Below, in pieces: positions 29,767 to 38,690 of a stretch of 64,000 nucleotides of DNA (position 1 is the stretch's first letter; each line of letters opens with the position of its first letter). The translations under genes and the position numbers were made by a program. The notes under the pieces were generated by a model. That model searched no databases. It was not told the DNA's origin and saw nothing but the letters and a program-made list of their open reading frames with translations. Source of the stretch: Sphingomonas sp. 28-66-16 (lineage in GTDB: Bacteria > Pseudomonadota > Alphaproteobacteria > Sphingomonadales > Sphingomonadaceae); contig NCGF01000009.1 in the NCBI GenBank assembly GCA_002281485.1, positions 46,609 through 110,608 on the forward strand, written 5' to 3'.

Positions 29767-29782
29767 ATAATAAGTGGTTAAC
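29767..29782. promoter_or_regulatory. candidate CtrA box upstream of ParA operon
   Basis: ATAA, seven bases, then TTAAC: one mismatch to the CtrA consensus TTAA-N7-TTAAC. It lies 51-66 bases before the ParA start codon and about 120 bases before the divergent Sel1-SPOR gene, in otherwise high-GC sequence where TTAA is rare. Binding is inferred only. Confidence 0.4.
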
Positions 29783-29900
29783 TTGGGCCGGGGAATCGCC
29801 ATCATCGTGGCGGGATCGGATGGCTAACCAATTCTTTCCCAACAATCGATTAAAGGGCATACCGGGCCCGGGTGGCGTTGCATAAAGAGTGGAGCGGGGC

Positions 29901-30920
29901 ATGAGCAGGATGATGCTGGCGGCGGGTGCCGCCTTGTTGATCGTCGCAGGCGGCGCGCCGGCGCTGGCCGATGTCAAAGCCGGCGTCGACGCCTGGAGTC
30001 GCGGCGACTATAAGAAGGCGGTCGAGGAATGGCGGCCGGCGGCGATTGCCGGCGATGCCGATGCGCAGTTCAATCTCGGCCAGGCCTATAAGCTGGGTCG
30101 CGGCGTGCCGACCGATCTGGCGCTCGCCGAGGAATGGTATCGCAAGGCCGCGCTGCAGGGCCATTATCAGGCGCAGGAAAATTACGGGCTCGCGCTGTTT
30201 CAGAACGGCAAGCGCGCCGAGGCGGTCGAGTGGCTCGAACGCGCGGTCGCGCGCGGCGAACCCCGCGCGCAGCTCGTGCTCGGCACGATGCTGTTCAACG
30301 GCGACAGCGTCGCCAAGGATTGGGTGCGGGCCTATGCGCTGTTGACCCGATCGTCGGCGGCCGGCTTGCCGCAGGCGGCCCAGACGCTGGGCCAGATGGA
30401 TCAGTATATCCCCAGCGACGTCCGCCAGAAGGGCATTCTGCTCGCGCGCCAATACGAGGCCGAAGCGCAACGCCCGCCTTACACGCCAGAAGTGGCCGGG
30501 CAGGGTTCCGGCGCGATGAAGGGCGCCGATCTGCCGGCATCGACCTACGCCACCGATGGCGATGCCCGCCCCTCGCTGACCCCGAGCAAGCCGCCGGTAG
30601 CGTCGCGTCCCCTCCCCACCCGGCCGACCCCGCCCGCCGCCGTCGTCGATATGCCGCCGCCAACCACACGGCCGATCGCCGGGCGCGGCTGGCGCGTCCA
30701 GTTCGGGGCGTTCCGGGACGAGGGCAATGCCCGCGGGCTCTGGCAGCAATTGCAGGGCAAGGTCGGCGGGCTGGCGGGGTTGCAACCCTATCTCGTTCGG
30801 AGCGGCACCCTGACCAAGCTTCAGGCAGGCCCGATCGGATCGAGCGCCGAAGCGACGCGGCTGTGCGGCGAGGTCAAGGCGCGCGCCGCCGGGACGCCTT
30901 GCGTACTCGTCGCCCCCTGA
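29901..30920 (+). CDS. Sel1-repeat and SPOR domain exported protein
   Basis: 339-residue exported protein. It has a signal peptide (MLAAGAALLIVAGGAPALA), then Sel1-like helical repeats (about 25-185; units such as ADAQFNLGQAYKLGRGV, PRAQLVLGTMLFNGDSV). A Pro/Thr-rich linker (about 195-265) leads to a C-terminal SPOR domain (WRVQFGAFRDEGNARGL to TKLQAGPIGSSAEA). The domain order resembles the TPR-linker-SPOR protein encoded on the other strand, so both may act at septal peptidoglycan. It starts at 29901, preceded by GGAGCGGGGC. It faces the ParA operon across 184 bases and converges with serB six bases before its stop. Confidence 0.87.
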   Translation: MSRMMLAAGAALLIVAGGAPALADVKAGVDAWSRGDYKKAVEEWRPAAIAGDADAQFNLGQAYKLGRGVPTDLALAEEWYRKAALQGHYQAQENYGLALFQNGKRAEAVEWLERAVARGEPRAQLVLGTMLFNGDSVAKDWVRAYALLTRSSAAGLPQAAQTLGQMDQYIPSDVRQKGILLARQYEAEAQRPPYTPEVAGQGSGAMKGADLPASTYATDGDARPSLTPSKPPVASRPLPTRPTPPAAVVDMPPPTTRPIAGRGWRVQFGAFRDEGNARGLWQQLQGKVGGLAGLQPYLVRSGTLTKLQAGPIGSSAEATRLCGEVKARAAGTPCVLVAP

Positions 30921-30926
30921 AATCGG

Positions 30927-31808
30927 TCAGCGATCGATCCAGTCCCGGCGCGGAATGCCCTGTACGTAGAGCAGCGCGCTCAGGTCGTTATGATCGATCC
31001 TGACATCGGCGGCGGCGGCCACCACCGGCTTGGCGTGATAGGCGACCCCCAGTCCGGCCCGGCGGATCATCGCGAGATCGTTGGCGCCGTCTCCAACCGC
31101 CAGCGTCGCCTCGGGTGACAGGCATTTGGCGTCGATGGCCGCCAGCAGCGTCGCTTCCTTGGTGCCCGAATCGACGATCGGCCGCGCCACCGTCCCGTCG
31201 AGCCTGCCCGCCTCGATGCCCAGCCGGTTGGCGATTACCTGGTCGAATCCGATCTGCGCCGCGACCGGCTCTGCAAAGCGGGTGAAGCCGCCCGAGACCA
31301 GAATCGTCGCCGCCCCGCGCGCGCGCATCGTCCGCACCAGCGCGACGGCGCCGGGCATGATCGCGACTCGCTCGGCCAGGCAGCGGTCGATCATGGCTTC
31401 GTCCAGCCCCTTCAGCAGCGCCACCCGCGCGTCGAGCGCCGCGGCGAAATCGAGCTCGCCGCGCATCGCCGCTTCGGTGACGGCCGCGATCTGCGGCTTG
31501 ATCCCGGCATAATCGGCGAGTTCGTCGATGCACTCGATCGTGATCATCGTCGAATCCATATCGGCGATCAGCAGCGCCTTGGGGCGCGACATGATGCTCT
31601 GAACGGCGACGTCGACGCGCGGAAAAACGCCCTCAAGCGCCGCCCGGGCGGCATCGGGCATCTGCCCGAACAGCAGATCGGCGGCCTTGCCCTCATCGAT
31701 CCACGCCGAGGCGGTCGGCGCGCAGCCCGCTTGCGTCAGCCGCTCGATGGCCGCAGAAACCTGGCCGGCCTCGAGGCGATCGGCTGCTATCAACGTTGCA
31801 ATGAACAT
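30927..31808 (-). CDS. serB: phosphoserine phosphatase
   Basis: Last step of serine synthesis, hydrolysing O-phosphoserine. The 293-residue HAD-fold protein has the nucleophile motif DMDSTMI (first Asp), GFTRF-type serine motif in ILVSGGFT, and [15 protein letters not shown] with the metal-binding Asp pair. The N-terminal 75 residues are the ACT-like regulatory region of the long form. Its ATG at 31808-31806 shares two bases with the ATG of the divergent miaA gene (31807-31809), so the two genes start on top of each other. Confidence 0.95.
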   Translation of the reverse strand: MFIATLIAADRLEAGQVSAAIERLTQAGCAPTASAWIDEGKAADLLFGQMPDAARAALEGVFPRVDVAVQSIMSRPKALLIADMDSTMITIECIDELADYAGIKPQIAAVTEAAMRGELDFAAALDARVALLKGLDEAMIDRCLAERVAIMPGAVALVRTMRARGAATILVSGGFTRFAEPVAAQIGFDQVIANRLGIEAGRLDGTVARPIVDSGTKEATLLAAIDAKCLSPEATLAVGDGANDLAMIRRAGLGVAYHAKPVVAAAADVRIDHNDLSALLYVQGIPRRDWIDR

Positions 31809-32739
31809 GTCCGAACCTCCTGCCCTGCCGACGCTGGCGCTCATTGCAGGGCCGACCGCCAGCGGCAAGTCCGCGCTCGCCATGGCGCTGGCCGAACGAC
31901 GCGACGGGATCGTCATCAATGCCGATTCAGCGCAGGTCTATGCCGATCTGCGGATTGTTTCGGCGCGTCCCTCGGCCGCCGACGAGGCGCGCGTCCCGCA
32001 TCGGCTGTTCGGGCATGTCGACGGCGCGAACGACTATTCGGCGGCGCGCTGGGCGATCGAGGCGCGGCGCGAGATCGCCGCCGCGCATCGAGCCGGCAGG
32101 CTGCCGATCCTGGTGGGCGGCACCGGTCTGTATCTGCGCACCTTGCTCGATGGGATCGCCCCGGTGCCCGACATCGACCCGGCAATCCGCGCCGCGATCC
32201 GCGCCATGCCGGTCGCCGAGGCGCACCGCCTGCTCGCGATCGATGATCCCGTGGCGGCCTCGAGACTGGCGCCCGCGGATACGACGCGCGTCGCCCGTGC
32301 CCTCGAAGTCGTGCGCGCGACCGGGCGGCCGCTCGCCGACTGGCAGGCCGAGCGGATCGGCGGCATCGCCGCCGACATTGTCCTCGTGCCGCTGGTCTTG
32401 CTGCCCGATCGCGACTGGCTCTTCGCCCGCTGCGACGCCCGGCTCGAGGCGATGCTGGCGGGAGGCGCCGAGGCCGAGATCGCGCGGTTGATCGCGCGCG
32501 ACGACATCGGACCGTCGGCGCCGGTGCGGCGGGCGATCGGGGTGGCCGAGATCGCCGGCTGGATCACCGGCCAATGGTCGCGCGACGAGGCGCTGGCGCG
32601 CGCGCAGCTGGCCACGCGGCGCTATGCCAAGCGCCAATATACCTGGTTCCGCCATCAGCCGCCCCCCGGCTGGCGCCGTACCGACGCGACCGATACCGAT
32701 CGGTTGCTCGCGTGCATCGAGGTGGCGCTGGTCAGCTGA
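31807..32739 (+). CDS. miaA: tRNA dimethylallyltransferase
   Basis: Transfers a dimethylallyl group to A37 of tRNAs reading U-starting codons. The 310-residue protein has the P-loop GPTASGKS at 15-22, the substrate motif [26 protein letters not shown], and the [13 protein letters not shown] segment of the insertion/C-terminal region. A second in-frame ATG lies at 31801. It is divergent from serB with start codons overlapping. It converges with folB, overlapping it by eight bases. Confidence 0.96.
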   Translation: MSEPPALPTLALIAGPTASGKSALAMALAERRDGIVINADSAQVYADLRIVSARPSAADEARVPHRLFGHVDGANDYSAARWAIEARREIAAAHRAGRLPILVGGTGLYLRTLLDGIAPVPDIDPAIRAAIRAMPVAEAHRLLAIDDPVAASRLAPADTTRVARALEVVRATGRPLADWQAERIGGIAADIVLVPLVLLPDRDWLFARCDARLEAMLAGGAEAEIARLIARDDIGPSAPVRRAIGVAEIAGWITGQWSRDEALARAQLATRRYAKRQYTWFRHQPPPGWRRTDATDTDRLLACIEVALVS

Positions 32740-33106
32740 AATCGGTGCGCGGTAGCGGGTTGACGCGTTCGATCTCGCAGCCGACGGCCGCATCGGGATA
32801 GATGTCGGGCTTGCAAGAGCGCACCCGCACCCGGCGCACGCGGGGATCGACCAGCGCCAGGCGGGCGATTTCCTCGCACAATGTCTCCTGCAGATTGAAA
32901 TGGCGCGTGGCGAGCGCGCGGATTTGCTCGCGCAGGAAATCATAGTCGACGACCGACTCGATCGCATCCGCCAGCGGGGCATCGCCATAGTCGGCGGTCA
33001 GCCACACCGAGAGAATGACCCGTTGCGGTCCGGCGAGTTCGACCGGATGGATACCAAGCCGCATCGGCAGCTCCAGCCCGGCGAGCATGGTCGTGAATTC
33101 AGCCAT
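32732..33106 (-). CDS. folB: dihydroneopterin aldolase
   Basis: Cleaves 7,8-dihydroneopterin in folate synthesis. The 124-residue product has the family pattern [36 protein letters not shown] and [29 protein letters not shown], with the Glu/Lys active-site region. It overlaps the upstream FolM-like reductase gene by eight bases and is the last gene of a folE-reductase-folB operon. The 3' end overlaps miaA on the other strand. Confidence 0.94.
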   Translation of the reverse strand: MAEFTTMLAGLELPMRLGIHPVELAGPQRVILSVWLTADYGDAPLADAIESVVDYDFLREQIRALATRHFNLQETLCEEIARLALVDPRVRRVRVRSCKPDIYPDAAVGCEIERVNPLPRTDFS

Positions 33107-33893
33107 GCACCGTCTCGCGCGTCGAAAACATCACGTCGCGGCGTCGCGGCAAAAAACGCTGGCCGTTGTCGACAAACAGATTCTGCCCGGTGATCCCCTG
33201 CGCGGTGAGCAGAAAATCGACCGCCCGGGCAATCGCCCCCGGGTCGACGCGGCGCCGCAACAGGTTGACGGCAGCCACGGCGTCGAATTCGGCCTGGGTC
33301 TGATCGAGGCTCGGCAGCGTCAAGCCCGGCGACACGGCATTGACGCTGATGCGTGGCGCGAGCGCCTGCGCGAGCATCGTCGTCGCGCCGGCCAGCGCGA
33401 TCTTGCTGCAACTGTACGAAAAGAAGTCCGGGTTGAGATTGGCGACCTTCTGATCGAGAATATTGACGACGGCGCCGGCGCCAAGATCGTCCTGCCGCGC
33501 GAGCGCCGAAGCCAACAGCGTCGGCGCGGCGAGATTGACCGCGATGTGACGATCGAGCGCGACCGCATCGACGATCGGCGGCACGTCGTAATCGAACAGC
33601 GACGCACTGTTGACCAGCCCCGACACGGGCTCGCCGAGCGCGCGCCGCGCCGCCTCGATCAGCGCCTCGGCAGCGCCCGCAACGGCCAGATCCTGTTCGA
33701 TGGCGACGACCTGCCCGCCGGCCGCGCCCAGTGCGTCGACCAACGCCGTGGCGGCGGACGACGACCGGTGGTGATGGACGACGACGCGGTGCCCCCGGCC
33801 GGCGAGCAGCCGCGCGATGACCGCCCCCAGCCGCCGCGCACCGCCGGTGACGATCACCGCGCGCGTCGCATCCGCATGCGTCGAGCGAGCCAC
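33099..33893 (-). CDS. short-chain dehydrogenase, FolM-like pteridine reductase
   Basis: 264-residue Rossmann-fold SDR with IVTGGARRLGAVIARLLA (cofactor loop with Arg-Arg, pointing to NADPH), VVNILDQKVANLNPDF, and the catalytic YxxxK in SYSCSK. Lying between folE and folB with overlaps or a one-base gap, it is most likely a dihydrofolate/dihydromonapterin reductase like FolM. The same context in other proteobacteria supports this. Assignment to a specific substrate is inference from context. Confidence 0.88.
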   Translation of the reverse strand: MARSTHADATRAVIVTGGARRLGAVIARLLAGRGHRVVVHHHRSSSAATALVDALGAAGGQVVAIEQDLAVAGAAEALIEAARRALGEPVSGLVNSASLFDYDVPPIVDAVALDRHIAVNLAAPTLLASALARQDDLGAGAVVNILDQKVANLNPDFFSYSCSKIALAGATTMLAQALAPRISVNAVSPGLTLPSLDQTQAEFDAVAAVNLLRRRVDPGAIARAVDFLLTAQGITGQNLFVDNGQRFLPRRRDVMFSTRETVHG

Positions 33894-33894
33894 C

Positions 33895-34515
33895 TCAGAC
33901 GCCCATCAAGGCAAGCACTTCCTTGCGGCTGCGCTCATCGTCCTTGAAGACACCCATCATCCGGCTGGTCACCATGCCGACCCCCGGGGTGCGGACGCCG
34001 CGCGCGGTCATGCACGCATGGCTGGCCTCGATGACCACGGCGACGCCGTGCGGCTTGAGATTATCCCAGATGCAGTTGGCAACTTCGGCCGTCAGCCGCT
34101 CCTGGACCTGAAGCCGCCGGGCATAGGTGTGCAGCACCCGCGCCAGCTTCGAAATCCCGACCACCCAGTTGCTTGGCAGATAGGCGATGTGTGCCTTGCC
34201 GATGATCGGCGCCATATGGTGTTCGCAGTGCGACTGGAACGGAATGTCCTTCAGCAACACGATCTCGTCATAGCCGCCAACCTCTTCGAAGATTCGGGAG
34301 AGATGATAGGTCGGGTCGTCGCCATAGCCCGCACAATATTCCTTCCACGCCCGCGCGACGCGCTGCGGGGTATCGATCAGCCCTTCGCGCGAGGGATCAT
34401 CCCCCGCCCAGCGAATCAGTGTGCGCACGGCGTCGGCGACCTCGTCGGGCACCGAAATCTTCACCGGCGGCGCCACCAGATCGCCTGCGTCGGCGGGATC
34501 TTCTCTGTCGTTCAT
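33895..34515 (-). CDS. folE: GTP cyclohydrolase I
   Basis: First step of tetrahydrofolate/pterin synthesis, converting GTP to dihydroneopterin triphosphate. The 206-residue protein has the zinc-ligand motif HCEHHMAPIIGKAHIAYLP, LQVQERLTAEVA and EASHACMTARGVR, with Cys and His ligands intact, marking the classical FolEI form. It leads the folE-reductase-folB operon, one base before the reductase. Divergent to the TonB receptor gene across a 230-base regulatory gap. Confidence 0.97.
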   Translation of the reverse strand: MNDREDPADAGDLVAPPVKISVPDEVADAVRTLIRWAGDDPSREGLIDTPQRVARAWKEYCAGYGDDPTYHLSRIFEEVGGYDEIVLLKDIPFQSHCEHHMAPIIGKAHIAYLPSNWVVGISKLARVLHTYARRLQVQERLTAEVANCIWDNLKPHGVAVVIEASHACMTARGVRTPGVGMVTSRMMGVFKDDERSRKEVLALMGV

Positions 34516-34575
34516 TTGCTCTCCTGACCATGCGATTCGGGCACGACGCTACGTCAACCGTCATTTCGGCCCGAA

Positions 34576-34596
34576 ACAGTTCGGTTTTGAAACTGT
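34576..34596. promoter_or_regulatory. inverted repeat, possible operator
   Basis: ACAGTT and AACTGT half-sites separated by nine bases, between folE and the TonB-dependent receptor and upstream of the receptor's putative promoter. A spaced palindrome of this kind could be an operator for either gene. No binding protein can be named. Confidence 0.35.
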
Positions 34597-34646
34597 CTCA
34601 TTTAGGCAACATCGGCGCAACCCCGCAGATATCCTCGCATCTTCGA

Positions 34647-34676
34647 TTGACGGAATGATTCGTTGGACGCTAGATT
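34647..34676 (+). promoter_or_regulatory. putative sigma-70 promoter for TonB receptor
   Basis: TTGACG, an 18-base spacer, then TAGATT, about 70 bases before the receptor start. The -35 box matches five of six consensus bases and the -10 matches four. Confidence 0.45.
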
Positions 34677-34745
34677 CGGCGCCAACGAAGATAACATTCC
34701 GCTTCATCCGGCGCAGACCGGCTGGCGGTTCAGGAGGGGATAGAC

Positions 34746-37352
34746 ATGAAGAAATTCGAGCTGCTGGCCGCATCGGCGATCGCGCTGTTTTACGCGGCGC
34801 CTGCTTTGGCGCAAGACGTGCCTGCCCCGCCAACGCAGGGAGACCAGGCGACTTCCGACGACATCGTCGTGACCGCCACCAAACGCGAGACCACGCTGCT
34901 CGATACGCCGATCTCGGTTTCGGTGACGAGCGGTGCGACGATCCAGCAAGCGCAGATCCGCGACCTGATCGATCTGCAGACGGTGGTGCCATCGCTCCGC
35001 GTGTCGCAGTTGCAGAGCTCGGCCAACACCAATTTCATCATTCGCGGTTTCGGCAACGGCGCCAACAACGTCGGCATCGAGCCGTCGGTCGGTGTGTTCA
35101 TCGACGGCGTCTATCGCTCGCGTTCGGCGGCGCAGATCGCCGATCTGCCCAATCTGAAGCGCGTCGAGGTGCTGCGCGGGCCGCAATCGACCCTGTTCGG
35201 CAAGAACGCGTCGGCCGGTATCATCAGCATCATCACCGCCGAGCCGGCGTTCGACTGGGGCGGCTCCGCAGAATATTCGTACGGCAATTACAACGCCTTC
35301 ATTCTCAAGGGCGACGTTACCGGCCCGATCAGCGACACGCTCGCCTTCTCGCTCGCCGCCAATTACAACCGGCGCGACGGCTATATTCGCGACGTCGCGC
35401 TCAACCAGGACGTCAACAACCGCAACCGCTATGGCTTCCGTGGCCAGTTGCTGTTTCAGCCAAGCGCCGACGTCAAATTCCGGCTGATCGGTGATTTCGA
35501 TCAGATCGACGAAAATTGCTGCGCGGTCTCCAACATCGTCAACGGGCCGACCGGCGCGGTGATCGGCTTGCTCGGGGGTAATCTCGATCGGGCGAACCCG
35601 CTTTCCTATCGCGTCTACAACAACCTGCTGTCGGCCAACAACATCAAGAACTATGGCGTCTCGCTGCAGGGCGATGTCGATCTCGGCAAGTTCGCACTCA
35701 CCAGCATCACCTCGTATCGCGGGGTGGATTCGTACACCAATCAGGATTCGGACTTCACGAGCGCCGATCTGATCGGCCGGAACGACAACACCACCAACAT
35801 CAAGACGTTCACCCACGAAGTCCGGCTCGCATCCAATTTCGAGGGCCCCTTCAATTTCCTCGCCGGGGCCTATTATTTCAACGAGAAGATCAAGCAGCAA
35901 GCGTCGCTGACCTTCGGCAAGGATTTCCGTAACTACGCCCAGGCACTGAGCGGCAACGCGATCGGCCTCGTCGAGAATATTCTTGGTTTGCCCGCGAATA
36001 CCTTCAGCCAGCGGGGTCAGGGTCGCTTCGAGAATTGGCGCCTGAACGACGAGTCCTATTCGTTCTTCGGCAGTGCCGATTTCAAGATCACCGATCGGCT
36101 GATCTTCACCGGCGGTTTGAACTATACGCAGGATCGCAAGCAGTTCTCGTCGGCGAGCTTCAGCACCGACACCTTCTCGGCGCTCGATTTCGTCGCGATC
36201 GGCAACCAGGTCATCACCCAGACGGGGATCCAGACGGGCGTCCGCCAGGCGCTTGGATTGCCCGCCAATGTCAATCCGACGGCGGCGCAGATCGGCGCAT
36301 TCGCGGCAGCGCAGCCGGCGATCTACGGGCAGATCGCGGCGGGCGCGGCAGCCTTCGCACGCGCCAACCAGTTGAACCCCGCGGTCAATCCCCTGCTGGG
36401 CCTGCAGGCGCTGCAGTTCCTGCCGCCGTTCCTCAATGTGCCCAACGCGGTCGAGCCGGGCCGGACCTCGGACAGCAATCTCTCCTATTCGCTGCGCCTC
36501 GCCTACAAGGCGACCAAGAACATCAGCGGCTATGTGACCTACGGCACCGGCTTCAAGGCGTCGTCGATCAACATCGGGCCCGATTCGCGCCCGACGGCAG
36601 CCGACTTCATCCCTGGTTCGCCGGTGACCAATCCGCCTGCATCGCCGATCCGCACGGCAGGTCTTGCCCTGCCGAACCTGACCACCGGCTCGCGGTTCGC
36701 ACTGCCTGAAACGGCCGAAGTGATCGAAGGCGGCCTGAAGGCACAATGGCCGAATTTCGCCTTCAACGTTGCCGTCTTCCAGCAGACGATCAACAATTTC
36801 CAGGGCAACATCTTCACCGGCACCGGCTTCATTCTCACCAACGCCGGCAAGCAATCGACCTTCGGCATCGAATTCGACACCAACTATACGCCGGTCAAGG
36901 CCCTGACGCTCAACTTCGACCTGACCTATCTCAACCCGAAATATGATTCCTATCCCAACGGCGCCGCACTCAATGCCAACTTCGGCACCTCGCCGGCGAA
37001 TCTGACCGGTACCCGGCCGGCCGGCATTCCCGAATTCTCGCTGTCGGGCGGATTGAAGTTCCGCCACGAGATCAATTCGGACCTCAAGCTGCTCTTCGCG
37101 AGCGATTACCAGTGGCAGAGCCGGGTCCAGATCGCCGAGGGCGCGCCGCAATATACCCGCCAGGTGACCTCACTCAACATGTCGCTGACCGCCACGCTCT
37201 ACAACCGGCTCGACGTGACCTTCTGGGGTCGCAACATCACCGATCGGCGCTATATCACGACGATCTTCCCGTCGGTCGCGCAGTCGGGCAGCCTCTCGGG
37301 CTATCCCAGCCAGCCAGCCACCTATGGCGGCACGGTGCGCCTGAAGTTCTGA
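34746..37352 (+). CDS. TonB-dependent outer-membrane receptor
   Basis: 868-residue outer-membrane transporter powered by TonB. It has a signal peptide (LLAASAIALFYAAPALAQ). A plug domain follows (about 38-160), starting DDIVVTATKRETTLLDTPISV with IIRGFGNGANN, VFIDGVYRSR and RVEVLRGPQSTLFGKNASAG. A 22-strand barrel ends in the Phe-terminal signal YGGTVRLKF. No FecA-type N-terminal signalling extension is present, and no SusD-like partner or dedicated ABC transporter is adjacent, so the substrate is undetermined. RBS GGAGGGG precedes the ATG. A strong bidirectional terminator follows; it is a monocistronic unit with its own promoter candidate. Confidence 0.95.
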   Translation: MKKFELLAASAIALFYAAPALAQDVPAPPTQGDQATSDDIVVTATKRETTLLDTPISVSVTSGATIQQAQIRDLIDLQTVVPSLRVSQLQSSANTNFIIRGFGNGANNVGIEPSVGVFIDGVYRSRSAAQIADLPNLKRVEVLRGPQSTLFGKNASAGIISIITAEPAFDWGGSAEYSYGNYNAFILKGDVTGPISDTLAFSLAANYNRRDGYIRDVALNQDVNNRNRYGFRGQLLFQPSADVKFRLIGDFDQIDENCCAVSNIVNGPTGAVIGLLGGNLDRANPLSYRVYNNLLSANNIKNYGVSLQGDVDLGKFALTSITSYRGVDSYTNQDSDFTSADLIGRNDNTTNIKTFTHEVRLASNFEGPFNFLAGAYYFNEKIKQQASLTFGKDFRNYAQALSGNAIGLVENILGLPANTFSQRGQGRFENWRLNDESYSFFGSADFKITDRLIFTGGLNYTQDRKQFSSASFSTDTFSALDFVAIGNQVITQTGIQTGVRQALGLPANVNPTAAQIGAFAAAQPAIYGQIAAGAAAFARANQLNPAVNPLLGLQALQFLPPFLNVPNAVEPGRTSDSNLSYSLRLAYKATKNISGYVTYGTGFKASSINIGPDSRPTAADFIPGSPVTNPPASPIRTAGLALPNLTTGSRFALPETAEVIEGGLKAQWPNFAFNVAVFQQTINNFQGNIFTGTGFILTNAGKQSTFGIEFDTNYTPVKALTLNFDLTYLNPKYDSYPNGAALNANFGTSPANLTGTRPAGIPEFSLSGGLKFRHEINSDLKLLFASDYQWQSRVQIAEGAPQYTRQVTSLNMSLTATLYNRLDVTFWGRNITDRRYITTIFPSVAQSGSLSGYPSQPATYGGTVRLKF

Positions 37353-37376
37353 TCGCCGCCTTCCAGCGGGCACGAA

Positions 37377-37410
37377 AAAAGGGCTTGCGGCCATCGCCGC
37401 AAGCCCTTTT
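37377..37410. terminator. bidirectional rho-independent terminator
   Basis: A perfect 15-bp stem (37377-37391 with 37396-37410), four-base loop CATC, with A-tract and T-tract arms. It lies between the convergent TonB receptor and fghA genes and can serve both. Confidence 0.9.
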
Positions 37411-37463
37411 CCTTGCTGGTCAGCGGTCATGGCAGGCAGGGCGCGATCGCCCGTGGACGCGCG

Positions 37464-38309
37464 CTATGCCTTCAGCCGCGCGGCGTGCCAGCCGACCTGA
37501 CCGGCCATGAAGGTCGAGACGAACCCGTAGCTGTGATCATAGCCCGGGTGCATCCGCAGCGTCAGCGGCATCCCGGCGCGGCGGCACGCATCCTCGATCA
37601 GCGCCGGCTTGAGCTGTTCCGCCAGAAAGGGATCGTCGCCACCCTGATCGATCAGCAGTTCGGGCAGCCTTGCACCGTCTTCGATCAACGCGCAGGCGTC
37701 GTACGGGCGCCAGCGCGCCTGATCGGCGCCGAGATAGCCGGCCAGGGCCTTTTGGCCCCATGGGCATTGCATCGGCGCGACGATCGGCGAGAAGGCGGAA
37801 ACGCTGCGAAATCGATCGGGATTGCGCAACGCGATCGTCAACGCACCATGTCCGCCCATCGAGTGGCCGGTAACCCCCTGCCGTGCCATATCGGCCTGGG
37901 GAAATTGTTTGGCGATCACCTCGGGCAGTTCGGTCTCGATATAGCGGCGCATCTGGAAATGCGCCGCCCAAGGTTTTTCGGTGGCGTCGACATAGAAGCC
38001 CGCGCCCTGCCCGAAATCATAGGCCGGGTCGTCGGGCACGTCCTCCCCGCGCGGCGAGGTGTCGGGCGCGACGAAGATGATGCCATGCTCGACGCAGGCG
38101 GCGCGAAACTCGCCCTTGTCGGTGACGTTGGCGGATGTGCAGGTCAGACCGGACAAATACCAGAGCACCGGCAGCCGGCGCCCGGGAACATGGGGCGGCA
38201 CGAACACCGAGAAGGTCATCGCCGTGCCTGTCGCCGCCGAGTCGTGACGGTACACACCCTGGACACCGCCATGGCTCTTGCTGCTCGAAACGGTGTCCAG
38301 GGCTGTCAT
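37464..38309 (-). CDS. fghA: S-formylglutathione hydrolase
   Basis: Hydrolyses S-formylglutathione to formate and glutathione in formaldehyde detoxification. The 281-residue alpha/beta-hydrolase has the nucleophile elbow GHSMGGHG, YLSGLTCTSANV and the catalytic His near HPGYDHSYGF. It follows a VOC-family (glyoxalase-type) gene by three bases in one operon. A class III alcohol dehydrogenase gene, the usual partner, is not in the window. Confidence 0.96.
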   Translation of the reverse strand: MTALDTVSSSKSHGGVQGVYRHDSAATGTAMTFSVFVPPHVPGRRLPVLWYLSGLTCTSANVTDKGEFRAACVEHGIIFVAPDTSPRGEDVPDDPAYDFGQGAGFYVDATEKPWAAHFQMRRYIETELPEVIAKQFPQADMARQGVTGHSMGGHGALTIALRNPDRFRSVSAFSPIVAPMQCPWGQKALAGYLGADQARWRPYDACALIEDGARLPELLIDQGGDDPFLAEQLKPALIEDACRRAGMPLTLRMHPGYDHSYGFVSTFMAGQVGWHAARLKA

Positions 38310-38312
38310 CGG

Positions 38313-38690
38313 TCAGCCCACCCGGTGCATCGCGCAGATCTTGTTGCCATCGGGATCGCGCAGATAGGCGAGGTAAAGCTTGCCGAAGCCGCCGTCGCGA
38401 AGGCCCGGGGGATTTTCGCAGGTCGTGCCGCCATTGGCGACGCCGGCTGCGTGGAAGGCGTCGACCTGCTCGGGCGAAGCGGCGGCAAAACCGATCGTGC
38501 CGCCATTGGCATGACACGCCTCTTCGCCGTTGATCGGCTTGCCGACCAGCAGCAGGCCGCCATTGTTCATATAGACGATCCGCTCGCCGTTGATCATCCC
38601 GGGCTTGCCGCCCAGCGACCCGATCACCGCATCATAAAAGGTCTTTGCTGCGTCGAGATCATTGGCTCCAAGCACCACATGGCTGAACAT
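38313..38690 (-). CDS. VOC-family (glyoxalase/bleomycin-resistance) protein
   Basis: 125-residue single vicinal-oxygen-chelate domain: FSHVVLGANDLDAAKTFYDAV at the start, NGGTIGFAAAS, and AYLRDPDGNKICA near the end. The start at 38690 (ATG) removes an unlikely N-terminal extension. The family includes glyoxalase I-like and ring-cleavage-type enzymes; the placement before fghA points to a glutathione-linked or aldehyde-related role, but no specific function can be read. Confidence 0.85.
   Translation of the reverse strand: MFSHVVLGANDLDAAKTFYDAVIGSLGGKPGMINGERIVYMNNGGLLLVGKPINGEEACHANGGTIGFAAASPEQVDAFHAAGVANGGTTCENPPGLRDGGFGKLYLAYLRDPDGNKICAMHRVG

Noticed and set aside
34704-37151. 815-codon open frame antisense to the TonB receptor
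   Set aside because: High-GC third-position bias opens antisense frames. The forward frame has signal peptide, plug and barrel motifs; the reverse one has no recognisable domain.
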